This document shows, one piece after another, positions 1-6,432 of a stretch of 7,024 nucleotides of DNA. This stretch comes from Chloroflexota bacterium. Its GTDB lineage: Bacteria; Chloroflexota; Anaerolineae; Promineifilales; Promineifilaceae. A program made the position numbers and the translations under genes. The stretch is from positions 1-7,024 of the forward strand of contig JAHEEY010000248.1 in the NCBI GenBank assembly GCA_024640485.1, read 5' to 3'. Positions within the stretch are counted from its first letter, which is position 1; each line of letters begins with the position of its first letter. Under the pieces are notes generated by a model. It saw only the letters and a program-made list of their open reading frames with translations. It was not told where the DNA came from and searched no databases.

Positions 1-945
1 CCGCTGTTCAACCGAGCCACACAGGGCACCTACCCCGCCGGATCAACCTTCAAGATCGTCTCAATGGCGGCTGCCCTCAACAGCGGTATCTATACCCCGG
101 ATACCCGTTACAACAGCACCGGCACCTGGAACCGGCTGGGCGAGGGCTACACCAAGAAAGATTGGCTGGAAGGTGGGCACGGCAACATCACTCTGCGCCA
201 GGCATTAGTTGTTTCCTGCAACAGCTGTTTTTATGATGTGGGGTATAACCTGAATGAACTGGACCCTGAGCTGCTGCCGGCTACCGCCCGGCAGTTCGGC
301 CTGGGCGCGATCACCGGCCTGCAGATAAATGAATCCGAAGGGTTGATTCCCAGCCCCGAATGGAAGATCGCCAGTGAAGGGGAAGGATGGGCGCCTGGTG
401 ATGCCGTCAACATGGCCATTGGGCAGGGGTTTGTGGAAGTGGTCCCGCTGCAGATGGCCCGCATGATCGCCGCGGTGGCCAACCGCGGCACCCTCTACCA
501 GCCGACCCTGGTGGATCGGATCGGGGCGGGCGGCGCGGCGCCTGAAGAACGTTTGCCAATAAAGGCCCAGGGGGAGTTGGCCATTTCAACCGAGAATCTG
601 GATGTCATCCGTGACAGCCTATGGAATGTGGCCAACAGCGGATCTGGCACTGCCGCGCATCGCTTTGTTGGCCTTGATGTGAAAGTGGCCGGCAAAACAG
701 GAACGGCGGAAGATCCCCCCAGGCTGTCACATGCCTGGTTCGTGGGCTACGCCCCGGCAGCGCCCTACACCCTGGCAGATGGGGCGGTAATCGAAGATCC
801 TGAAATTGCGATCGTGGTAATGATCGAAAATGCCGGCGAGGGATCAGAGGTCGCCGCGCCCATTTTCCGCCGCATCGTCGAGCTTTATTACGGTTTGTCC
901 CCAATGGCTGACTATCCATGGGGCAGTGAATCAGCAGATCAGTAG
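1..945 (+). CDS. mrdA: PBP2-like class B penicillin-binding protein, transpeptidase domain (5' end missing)
   Basis: This protein cross-links peptidoglycan stem peptides (D,D-transpeptidase) on the outer face of the cytoplasmic membrane. The reading frame is open from base 1, so the N-terminal anchor and pedestal domain lie outside the window and 314 residues are visible. All three active-site motifs are present: S-T-F-K with the nucleophile Ser at residue 15 (bases 43-54), S-C-N at residues 72-74, and K-T-G-T at residues 232-235 (bases 694-705). A W-x(10)-DW-x(3)-GHG stretch before the SxN motif and the 'GD.VNMAIGQG....PLQMA' block resemble PBP2 of the elongation (rod) machinery more than FtsI; this subgroup choice is an inference. 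The segment before KTGT contains 'GSGTA', normal for the family. Nothing looks broken. An HD-domain gene follows closely on the same strand. The family is certain; the mrdA assignment is only moderate without the N-terminus. Confidence 0.92.
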   Translation, partial: PLFNRATQGTYPAGSTFKIVSMAAALNSGIYTPDTRYNSTGTWNRLGEGYTKKDWLEGGHGNITLRQALVVSCNSCFYDVGYNLNELDPELLPATARQFGLGAITGLQINESEGLIPSPEWKIASEGEGWAPGDAVNMAIGQGFVEVVPLQMARMIAAVANRGTLYQPTLVDRIGAGGAAPEERLPIKAQGELAISTENLDVIRDSLWNVANSGSGTAAHRFVGLDVKVAGKTGTAEDPPRLSHAWFVGYAPAAPYTLADGAVIEDPEIAIVVMIENAGEGSEVAAPIFRRIVELYYGLSPMADYPWGSESADQ

Positions 946-959
946 GACAATTGTTTTTC

Positions 960-1628
960 ATGGCCAAAGTTAAGAAGAACGGGGAACAGAAAAAAGAGTG
1001 GCGCAAGGCAGTGAAATCAGCCATGCTCAAAGCTACGGAGCAAGAATCAAAAGACAGGCTGGGGGATGTGGAACCATCTTTCAACTACCGCTGGGAGCAT
1101 GTCGTCTCGGTGGTCAAACTGTCCACCAAGTTGGCCCGGCTCACCGGTGCTGACGTGGAGGTAGTTGAGGCCGCCGCCTGGCTGCACGATGTGCGCAAAG
1201 AAGCACGGGGCGATCACCCCAAAGAAGGGGCCAAGCTGGCCCGCAAGCTGCTGGCGCAGACGGACTTCCCATCCGCGAAGATCGAACATGTGGCCAAATG
1301 CATTGAACAGCATATGGGATTGTGGCGAGACAAGCCGCTGACAGATTTGGAGTCGATGGTGCTTTGGGATGCCGACAAGCTGGCCAAGATTGGTTTGACC
1401 GCGGCTTTTCATTGGACCGGCAGCGCCTTGGCGGGCAGCAAGCTGCGGGACATGAATGACTTAATTGAACGGGCCAGGTCGGTGGATTGGCACCGGAAGA
1501 CGGTCGCCAGTATGCATACTAAACCGGCCCGCCGGGCCGCCAAGGCACGATTGAAGGCATACAATGCCTTGTGGCACGAACTTGAAGCAGAACTGAAAGG
1601 GGACGATCTGTTCAACAGAAACAAGTAG
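960..1628 (+). CDS. HD-domain protein, probable metal-dependent phosphohydrolase
   Basis: The product is 222 residues and predicted cytoplasmic, with no signal peptide or membrane segment. Residues 1-31 form a Lys/Glu-rich basic tail. The HD domain follows: His47 in 'WEHV', the doublet His76-Asp77 in 'WLHDVRKE', His110 and His118 in the next helices, and Asp137/Asp139 in 'LWDADKL'. This H...HD...D order is the metal-binding signature of HD hydrolases, and the 'DADKL' form is common in small uncharacterised HD phosphohydrolases. Substrate cannot be deduced; nucleotides or phosphate esters are typical for the superfamily. I chose the ATG at 960 (M-A-K-V-K-K); an in-frame TTG at 951 would add three residues but sits only 3 nt after the GGA at 945-947, which is too close. 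That GGA overlaps the PBP stop codon and lies 12 nt before the ATG, so translation may be coupled to the upstream gene. The C-terminal 60 residues are Arg/Lys/Ala-rich and helical. Confidence 0.82.
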   Translation: MAKVKKNGEQKKEWRKAVKSAMLKATEQESKDRLGDVEPSFNYRWEHVVSVVKLSTKLARLTGADVEVVEAAAWLHDVRKEARGDHPKEGAKLARKLLAQTDFPSAKIEHVAKCIEQHMGLWRDKPLTDLESMVLWDADKLAKIGLTAAFHWTGSALAGSKLRDMNDLIERARSVDWHRKTVASMHTKPARRAAKARLKAYNALWHELEAELKGDDLFNRNK

Positions 1629-1666
1629 CCGAACAGATTCTGGGGGGAGCCGGCAGTCTCAAGCCA

Positions 1667-2908
1667 CTATCGCTGATTAGTGTAGAAGAACTCCTTCACC
1701 GCCGGGTGCACAAAACCGGCCTGGAACAGGGCCTGCCATTCCCAGGCATCATCCCAGCCGCCGCCTTCCTTATTAGCCAACACCCAATAGCTGAAGGCCA
1801 GGAAGTACGGCTCCGCCTGGCGCATATAGCTGTATTGATTTCGAATCAAATTGGTTTCCACCCCCCTGTCCACGCTGTAAGATCCCCCTTCCGTGCCGAT
1901 GATAGGCAGTGAGCGGCCCAGGTGGCTGCGGACAATCTCATCGTATTTCTGGAAGAGCAGGAAACCGTCAGGATCATCAAAACGGCGGGTGCCATGATAA
2001 TTGTGGGCCGCCAACCAGGCGTGATTCAACAGGTGGGAATCGCCGTAGAATTCCAAGGCTCGCAGGGTGCGATCCAGGAAATCGTAATGGTTGTAGGCGC
2101 CCCCAGGGCTGAAAGCGCCGATACCCGGCAAACCGCCGGCAGCGATGATCTGTCTAGCAGCCGCCGCCCAGGCGACCGCATATTGATTCGGATTGGCAAA
2201 CCCGGTATTGTTCTCAACGTTGACATTGGGCTCATTATAGATCTGGTAGTAGTAGACCCCTTTGGCGCGGTAGTGCCGGACCATGGCGGGGATATTGCCA
2301 TCGTAGGGGAGCAGCGCGGAGCGGTACAGACGCAGCACCGGCATGATGCCAGTTTCGACCAGCCGGTCTACCAGGTAGTCGTTGTCGCCGATGTTGGTGC
2401 CGTCGTTGAGAAAGACAACCCATTTGATGTGCATCCTGACCATTTCGGTGACGAACCGGTCGACGACGGCTGGCTCCTGGCTAACCGTAGGAATCCAGTG
2501 CATCCCCCAACCATTGTTTCCCCGGGGGGTTGGGAATGCCTGGAAAGGGATGACCTCATCATATCCGTATTGGGAAATCGGCTTGATCACCGGCGTCTCC
2601 GTAATGTAGACCTCGGGTGAAGCGGTCGGTGTCTCAGTCGGCGTTGAGGTGGGTGTGACCGGTGTGTTGGTGGGAATTGGCAGCGGCGTCGCCGACGGGG
2701 TGGGTGTCTCCCTGGCTGGCGGCGGCGTGGGTGAGGGGGTTACAGTTGCCGCCGGACGGGTGAAGGTCGGGGGCACTTTGGCGGTCACAACCGGCACCAA
2801 CGCTGCCACCGCCCGGGTTGGCAAGTGCAGTCCATCTTGCTGGCAGCCGGCTAAGGCCAGCCCAATCAAACTTATCAGCAGGAAGGCAAAACGGGAGGAT
2901 CTGTTCAA
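1667..2908 (-). CDS. Lipoprotein with Thr/Pro linker and glycoside-hydrolase-like (clan A type) TIM barrel
   Basis: This is a predicted exported, lipid-anchored protein of 413 residues. A basic n-region and hydrophobic core (residues 1-18) end in the lipobox L-A-G-C, with Cys22 as the expected lipidated residue. Residues 57-98 are a low-complexity Thr/Pro linker holding the enzyme away from the membrane. The globular part starts near residue 113. 'YYYQIYNEPN' places Glu226 after Asn225 at the position of the acid/base in clan A glycosidases (GH5, GH39 and relatives), 'HNYHG' (302-306) fits the conserved H-x-Y strand, and 'IIGTEGG' offers Glu340 as nucleophile. Family and substrate are not resolved, and a non-catalytic barrel is possible. 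The TTG at 2908-2906 is chosen because it gives a textbook lipoprotein signal and begins 1 nt after the cofE stop. Longer in-frame GTG starts (2986, 2956) would bury the signal behind a charged extension. It is last in the npdG-cofE transcript and faces the HD gene tail to tail. Confidence 0.78.
   Translation of the reverse strand: MNRSSRFAFLLISLIGLALAGCQQDGLHLPTRAVAALVPVVTAKVPPTFTRPAATVTPSPTPPPARETPTPSATPLPIPTNTPVTPTSTPTETPTASPEVYITETPVIKPISQYGYDEVIPFQAFPTPRGNNGWGMHWIPTVSQEPAVVDRFVTEMVRMHIKWVVFLNDGTNIGDNDYLVDRLVETGIMPVLRLYRSALLPYDGNIPAMVRHYRAKGVYYYQIYNEPNVNVENNTGFANPNQYAVAWAAAARQIIAAGGLPGIGAFSPGGAYNHYDFLDRTLRALEFYGDSHLLNHAWLAAHNYHGTRRFDDPDGFLLFQKYDEIVRSHLGRSLPIIGTEGGSYSVDRGVETNLIRNQYSYMRQAEPYFLAFSYWVLANKEGGGWDDAWEWQALFQAGFVHPAVKEFFYTNQR
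2615..2740 (-). repeat. Low-complexity Thr/Pro linker coding repeat
   Basis: This stretch encodes residues 57-98 of the lipoprotein, an irregular run of T-P, T-P-T and S-P units. On the plus strand it reads as repeated GGTG/GGCG-type words. Such linkers tether extracellular domains to the membrane anchor and are frequent in exported Chloroflexota proteins. No exact tandem period is present, so it is compositional repetition rather than a clean satellite. Confidence 0.75.
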
Positions 2909-2909
2909 C

Positions 2910-3677
2910 TTAGCGATAGAGATCCTTCTCCTTGGATCGCAGCAGGTCTGCGGCACTGCCCTCTTGCCGCGGGAGCGCCAAACCACGAACCAGAATCACC
3001 GGGGCCGCTTCAGCCGCCTGCCCCATGAGCAGCCCGGCGGCAGCGGCGATCTCATCTGCGACCGCGACTTCAGTGTGCTGCAGGGCGTAGCCAAACAAGT
3101 CGCTTTCGCCCCGCCGGTCCCACAATGCCGGCATGCCGGCGGTGCCGATGGCGACGCCGACGGTTCCCAGCCGGAAGGGACGGCCGTGACTGTCGGTAAT
3201 CAGCACTGCCACGACATGGCCAGTGCGCCGGCTGACTTCCTGCCGAATCGCCTTGGCGGACGCATCGGGGTCAACCGGCAGCAGCAGAACCGTCTCATCT
3301 TCCCCTTCCTGGGCCACGTTGGAACGGTCTATTCCGGCATTGGCACTGGTAAACCCCAGCCGGTGGCGCACAATGAGAACCCCGGGACGCATGCGGGAAA
3401 TTTCGTCGCTTTCACGGAGGATCAGCTCCACAACACGGGGATCTTTTGCGGTAGCTGCCGCTACCTCTTGGGCACGGGCGCCGGGGGCCACCTGGGATAG
3501 GTTGACCAGCCGGCCCTCCGCCTTGGAAACTATCTTTTGAGCTACAGCCAGCACATCACCATCGGCCAGTTCGATGCCGGCTCGTTGGGCAGCATCCAGA
3601 ATCAAGCCGGCGATGTCATCGCCCGGCTTGACCAACGGGAAATCCGGCAGCACCGTCATGGTGATTTGAGAGGTCAT
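2910..3677 (-). CDS. cofE: Coenzyme F420-0:L-glutamate ligase
   Basis: CofE is a cytoplasmic enzyme that uses GTP and a divalent metal to add gamma-linked L-glutamate to F420-0, making the polyglutamate tail of coenzyme F420. The 255-residue product has the usual length of the single-domain enzyme. Recognisable blocks in order: 'LPDFPLVKPGDD' (10-21), 'VAQKIVSKAEGR' (45-56), 'GFTSANAGIDRSN' (108-120), and 'ITDSHGRPFR.G..GVAIG.AG' (160-181). Asp117 and Asp162 match the metal-binding aspartates of the family. There is no C-terminal nitroreductase-like domain as in actinobacterial FbiB, so any reductase acting on dehydro-F420-0 must be encoded elsewhere. I chose the ATG at 3677; a TTG directly before it and an ATG at 3659 are alternatives, and the latter would start almost at the conserved 'TVLP'. 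The ribosome site is weak (GGA at 3686-3688, 8 nt away). npdG ends 13 nt upstream and the lipoprotein begins 1 nt downstream. Confidence 0.93.
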   Translation of the reverse strand: MTSQITMTVLPDFPLVKPGDDIAGLILDAAQRAGIELADGDVLAVAQKIVSKAEGRLVNLSQVAPGARAQEVAAATAKDPRVVELILRESDEISRMRPGVLIVRHRLGFTSANAGIDRSNVAQEGEDETVLLLPVDPDASAKAIRQEVSRRTGHVVAVLITDSHGRPFRLGTVGVAIGTAGMPALWDRRGESDLFGYALQHTEVAVADEIAAAAGLLMGQAAEAAPVILVRGLALPRQEGSAADLLRSKEKDLYR

Positions 3678-3690
3678 CAAGCAGATCCGA

Positions 3691-4338
3691 CTAGATTCCG
3701 GTGATACGGATGCCGGCGCTCTTGGCCTTGTTGATGATGTTGATGGCGATCAGTACTGAAACCATCCCTTCAGCCACAATCGCGTTCTGCAGGGCTCCAG
3801 CGTTGACACCACGCATACCGGCGTCTTCACACAACTGCATCACCAGCTGTTTGTCTGCCCCTTTATCACCGCAAACCAACACGTCACTGTCGATCTTGAA
3901 GTCAGGATCGGTCAAATGATGGGCGCCTATGCTCTGGAAAGCGGCCACTACGCGGATGTTCTCGCCCACCAGTTCCTGGGCTTCTTCGGCGGCTGACTTG
4001 CCGCTGGGAAGACGCCAGACACGGCTCTTCTTCTCGCCGGTTGGCGCGACCACGGTGACCAACAGTTTGCCATCCAAGACATCCTTCAACGAAGCCAGGG
4101 TCGACTCTTGAGCCCAGTAGGGGACAGAGAGCACCGCCAAATCGGCCGCGGCGGCGGCGGTACCGTTGTCCGTTCCGGTTACCTTGGCATCCGGCAGCTT
4201 CTGCATCAAATCAGCCGCTGCCTGCAGCCCTTTCTCGGCCTTGCGAGAACCGATGATGATCTCATGCCCGGCAGACGCCCAACGAAATCCCAGACCAAAT
4301 CCCTCGTCACCAGTCCCACCTAAAATTGCGATTTTCAC
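3691..4338 (-). CDS. npdG: NADPH-dependent F420 reductase (F420H2:NADP oxidoreductase)
   Basis: This cytoplasmic enzyme transfers hydride reversibly between NADP(H) and coenzyme F420, supplying F420H2 in bacteria that use it. The 215-residue product is the normal family length. It opens with a Rossmann beta strand and the glycine-rich loop 'GGTGDEGFGLG' (7-17), followed by 'IIIGSR' with Ser31-Arg32 after the second strand, the position that recognises the 2'-phosphate of NADP. 'AVLSVPYWA' and the C-terminal 'GALQNAIVAEGMVSVLIAIN' helix are also typical. The GTG at 4338 is the start: AAGGA (4346-4350) sits 7 nt upstream and the encoded 'VKIAILGGTG' begins exactly where relatives begin. The open frame continues upstream to 4464, but that extension is Arg/Cys-rich and unlike a protein N-terminus. 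cofE follows after 13 nt, which supports the F420 assignment over a generic NADP oxidoreductase. Confidence 0.92.
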   Translation of the reverse strand: MKIAILGGTGDEGFGLGFRWASAGHEIIIGSRKAEKGLQAAADLMQKLPDAKVTGTDNGTAAAAADLAVLSVPYWAQESTLASLKDVLDGKLLVTVVAPTGEKKSRVWRLPSGKSAAEEAQELVGENIRVVAAFQSIGAHHLTDPDFKIDSDVLVCGDKGADKQLVMQLCEDAGMRGVNAGALQNAIVAEGMVSVLIAINIINKAKSAGIRITGI

Positions 4339-4486
4339 ATTCAAATCCTTGTTCGTATTCGTGCTTGTGCCGCAGGAAACAGGCCAGCTTCTTCTACTCT
4401 GATGACGCCATGCCCTTCTTCGGCAGCAAAAAAGCCGCCGCCGTTCGGGACAATACCAATCCACTAGCGGCAGCGGTTCACCAATG
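4339..4486 (-). other. Gap between ssnA and npdG (possible leader or weak hairpin)
   Basis: This 148-nt interval separates ssnA from npdG. It contains a short hairpin at 4421-4440: on the minus strand CGGCGGC pairs with GCTGCCG (one G-U pair) around a loop of six U. No run of T follows the stem, so it is not a standard terminator. I see no convincing -35/-10 pair, so npdG may be read from the ssnA promoter or from a promoter I cannot recognise. Confidence 0.35.
4346..4350 (-). promoter_or_regulatory. Ribosome binding site deciding the npdG GTG start
   Basis: AAGGA on the minus strand lies 7 nt before the GTG at 4338-4336. It is the only good Shine-Dalgarno match near the npdG N-terminus and favours GTG over the in-frame TTG two codons earlier, which it would nearly touch. 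Confidence 0.75.
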
Positions 4487-5842
4487 TCACATGCTTAGTT
4501 TTTCAAATCTCTGCCATACGTCGGCGGCAAGCTCACGGCTGCGGGCTGTGATCTCAGCTTCGTTCAAGGTGAGCAGCTCTCTATCTTTCATCAGAATCTT
4601 ACCGGCAGCGATGGTGGTCGTGACCATACTGCTTTCGAAACCAAAGATAATGTGCCAGGGCATATTGCCGGCGGTCAGCGGCGTGGTGGCATGATAATCG
4701 ACAAAAATGATGTCTGCCGCGGCGCCAACCGCTAACTTGCCGATAGGCAGATCGGGCCAGAACATGCCGGCCAGCGCGGCATTGTTCTTGATAGCCATCT
4801 GGCTGATATCCATGCCGTTGGCCCGGCGGGGATCGCGATGGGCCGCTTTATGCATCAAATAAGCAGCTTTCCACTCAGCCCACATATTGTTGCTGAACCC
4901 ATCGTTTCCCAGGCACACTGGAATACCCAGCCGGAGCATCCCTTCGATATCAGCGGCGCCGACGGCGTTGTTCATGTTGCTGCGCGGTTGATGGGTTACC
5001 CAGCTGTTGCTGTCCCGAAGCAGGTTCATCTCAGCCTGGTCGACATGAACGGCATGGGCCACGATGCTCTTGGGCCCCAAGAGGCCGGCATCATTGAGAC
5101 GATGGATGACCCGCTTGCCGTATTTGTAGAGGGAGTCATATTCATCCGATTCATGCTCAGCGGCATGAATATGGAAACCAGTATCGAAATCCCTGGCAGC
5201 GGCCACACAGTCAGCTAAAGTCTCATCACTGAGCGAGAGGGAGGCATGCAGGCCGAAGCTGCCTGCCAGCAAGCCGCTGGTCCTTTCTTTCAATGAATGC
5301 AGGAAACGCACATTTTCACTGATGCCAGCTTGAGCCCCTTCCGGGCCATTTCGATCGGTCACTTCGTAGCAAAGCGCCGCTCTGACGCCTGCCATTTCGA
5401 CGGCATCGGCGACCTGATCTAGTGAACTGTCAATCGCGCTGGGGCTGGCATGATGGTCAATCAGGGTGGTGGTACCGTGTTTGATCGCGTCGACCAGGCA
5501 GACCAGGGCACTGTACTCCACGTCAATGTCCAACAGAGCCCTATCCAAACGCCACCACAGCCGTTCCAAAATATCGGGGAAATCCTGCATCGGCGCGCCA
5601 GGAATCGCCATGCCTCGAGCGAAGGCACCGTAAAAATGTGTGTGCGCGCAGATATTGCCGGGCATGATCAACTGGCCTCGGGCGTCCAGCCTCTCAGCCT
5701 CTGGGTATTTGCGTGCCAGGGCCGCGGAGTCTCCCAAGTCGGCGATCAGACCATCCCGGATCAGCAGCCCACCTTCTTCAATTAGCTCACCCGTTTCATC
5801 CCAGGTGACCAAATGACCATTTGTGAGGAGTCGTTCATTCAT
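4487..5842 (-). CDS. ssnA: SsnA-type putative aminohydrolase (amidohydrolase superfamily)
   Basis: This is a predicted cytoplasmic metal-dependent hydrolase of 451 residues, close to the roughly 440 of E. coli SsnA. Superfamily metal and catalytic residues are visible: H-T-H (67-69), His226 in 'IHAAEHES' with Glu229, His263 in 'VAHAVH', and Asp314 in 'LGNDGF'. SsnA-specific blocks include 'LWWRLDRAL' (95-103), 'DHHASP' (129-134), 'TDRN' (162-165) and 'RSNMNNAVG' (287-295), which set it apart from generic chlorohydrolase/TRZ proteins. In E. coli, ssnA lies in a purine/urate catabolism cluster with ygfK and xdhD-like genes; the reaction is not firmly established, and deamination or ring hydrolysis of an N-heterocycle is expected. 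None of those partners is here; the same-strand neighbours are F420 genes. The ATG at 5842 begins 'MNERLLTNGH', the usual start of the N-terminal beta domain; the open frame reaches 5878, but that extension is not family-like. No strong Shine-Dalgarno precedes it. Confidence 0.85.
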   Translation of the reverse strand: MNERLLTNGHLVTWDETGELIEEGGLLIRDGLIADLGDSAALARKYPEAERLDARGQLIMPGNICAHTHFYGAFARGMAIPGAPMQDFPDILERLWWRLDRALLDIDVEYSALVCLVDAIKHGTTTLIDHHASPSAIDSSLDQVADAVEMAGVRAALCYEVTDRNGPEGAQAGISENVRFLHSLKERTSGLLAGSFGLHASLSLSDETLADCVAAARDFDTGFHIHAAEHESDEYDSLYKYGKRVIHRLNDAGLLGPKSIVAHAVHVDQAEMNLLRDSNSWVTHQPRSNMNNAVGAADIEGMLRLGIPVCLGNDGFSNNMWAEWKAAYLMHKAAHRDPRRANGMDISQMAIKNNAALAGMFWPDLPIGKLAVGAAADIIFVDYHATTPLTAGNMPWHIIFGFESSMVTTTIAAGKILMKDRELLTLNEAEITARSRELAADVWQRFEKLSM

Positions 5843-5876
5843 AATCACTGATTCTAGCCACCGTTTCCATCTGTGC

Positions 5877-5906
5877 AATAGATTGGAGCCGATCAGACCA
5901 TGTCAG
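5877..5906 (-). promoter_or_regulatory. Candidate promoter for the ssnA transcript
   Basis: On the minus strand, CTGACA (5901-5906) is followed after 18 nt by TCTATT (5877-5882), giving five of six and four of six matches to the sigma70 consensus. Initiation would fall near 5870, about 28 nt before the ssnA ATG. The match is modest and could be chance. Confidence 0.3.
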
Positions 5907-5970
5907 ATTAAGCTGGCACTCATATCTCCGCCCTTTTGAACTCGAGAAAACAAACGCTGGCCCAGTTTGC

Positions 5971-5998
5971 TTGACAGGAGAGTGCCTTTGGCTAAACT
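5971..5998 (+). promoter_or_regulatory. Probable sigma70-type promoter of trxA
   Basis: A perfect -35 box TTGACA (5971-5976) is followed after 16 nt by TAAACT (5993-5998), four of six matches to TATAAT. Transcription would begin around 6005, giving a leader of roughly 74 nt. It lies in the divergent region between ssnA and trxA. An imperfect dyad, AGTTTGC (5964-5970) and GCTAAACT (5991-5998), brackets the boxes and might be an operator, though short enough to be chance. Confidence 0.6.
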
Positions 5999-6078
5999 CA
6001 AAGGTAAGATTATTAGAGATGACACCATCTATAACCTTGCAAGACGCAAATTTAGATAAATTAGGAGCATAAAGCACA

Positions 6079-6402
6079 ATGGCACAACCATTAGAAGTAA
6101 CGGATGCAACATTCGAAAGTGAAGTACTAAAGTCTGACAAACCGGTATTGGTCGACTTCTGGGCAGACTGGTGCGGCCCTTGTCGCATGATCGCCCCTTC
6201 GGTTAAAGAGATTGCTGCAGAGAACGAGACCACATTGAAGGTCGCGAAAATTGACGTCGACGAGAATCCAGCGGTCCCCGGCCGTTACGGCATCGTTGGT
6301 ATCCCCACTTTGATGCTGTTCAAGGGCGGCGAAGTGGTGGAGCGCATCACTGGGGCGCTTCCTAAGAACCGCATTATGGCGCAGGTGCTTCCGCATCTCT
6401 AG
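6079..6402 (+). CDS. trxA: Thioredoxin
   Basis: This small cytoplasmic dithiol-disulfide oxidoreductase reduces protein disulfides and is recharged by thioredoxin reductase, which is not in this window. The 107-residue length is standard. The redox motif W-C-G-P-C has Cys32 and Cys35, the buried Asp26 sits in 'VDFWADW', and the cis-proline Pro76 lies in 'GIPTL'. Numbering of all these residues coincides with E. coli thioredoxin 1. The C-terminal half has the expected 'KIDVDENP' strand-turn and 'LFKGGEVVERITGALPK' segment. One small oddity is 'NPAVPGRYGI', where the loop proline is at 67 instead of the more common 68. The ATG at 6079 is preceded by AGGAG (6063-6067) at 11 nt. It is flanked by its own promoter and a strong terminator, so it is probably a single-gene transcript. 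Confidence 0.97.
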   Translation: MAQPLEVTDATFESEVLKSDKPVLVDFWADWCGPCRMIAPSVKEIAAENETTLKVAKIDVDENPAVPGRYGIVGIPTLMLFKGGEVVERITGALPKNRIMAQVLPHL

Positions 6403-6432
6403 ACCATCATCGGCCTTCAGATCAAAAATGAA

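Noticed and set aside
605..1084. Minus-strand open frame across the PBP/HD junction
   Set aside because: It is antisense to two genes with clear motifs on the plus strand, and its translation looks random and basic.
1606..1638. Inverted repeat ATCTGTTC/GAACAGAT at the end of the HD gene
   Set aside because: An 8-bp stem with a 17-nt loop followed by a G run and no T tract. It is not a convincing terminator.
1922..2620. Long plus-strand open frame opposite the lipoprotein
   Set aside because: It lies wholly antisense to a gene with a signal peptide and catalytic motifs. Its Val/Ile/Gly-rich translation shows no domain, and it is a by-product of codon bias.
1605..2909. 12-base match GATCTGTTCAAC at 1605-1616 and 2898-2909
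   Set aside because: A 12-base match is expected about once by chance in 7 kb. The copies lie in coding sequence of different frames, so no repeat family is supported.
2649..3500. 283-codon plus-strand open frame opposite the lipoprotein linker and cofE
   Set aside because: Its Gly/Val-rich start is just the complement of the Thr/Pro linker and the rest mirrors cofE. No start signal or recognisable motif.
4339..4464. Upstream in-frame extension of npdG
   Set aside because: The extra 42 residues are Arg/Cys/Trp-rich and unlike the family, while a good ribosome site supports the GTG at 4338.
5835..6233. Minus-strand open frame across the ssnA-trxA spacer
   Set aside because: It overlaps the start of trxA antisense and the ssnA start, and its translation has no family features. 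The spacer is better explained by promoters.
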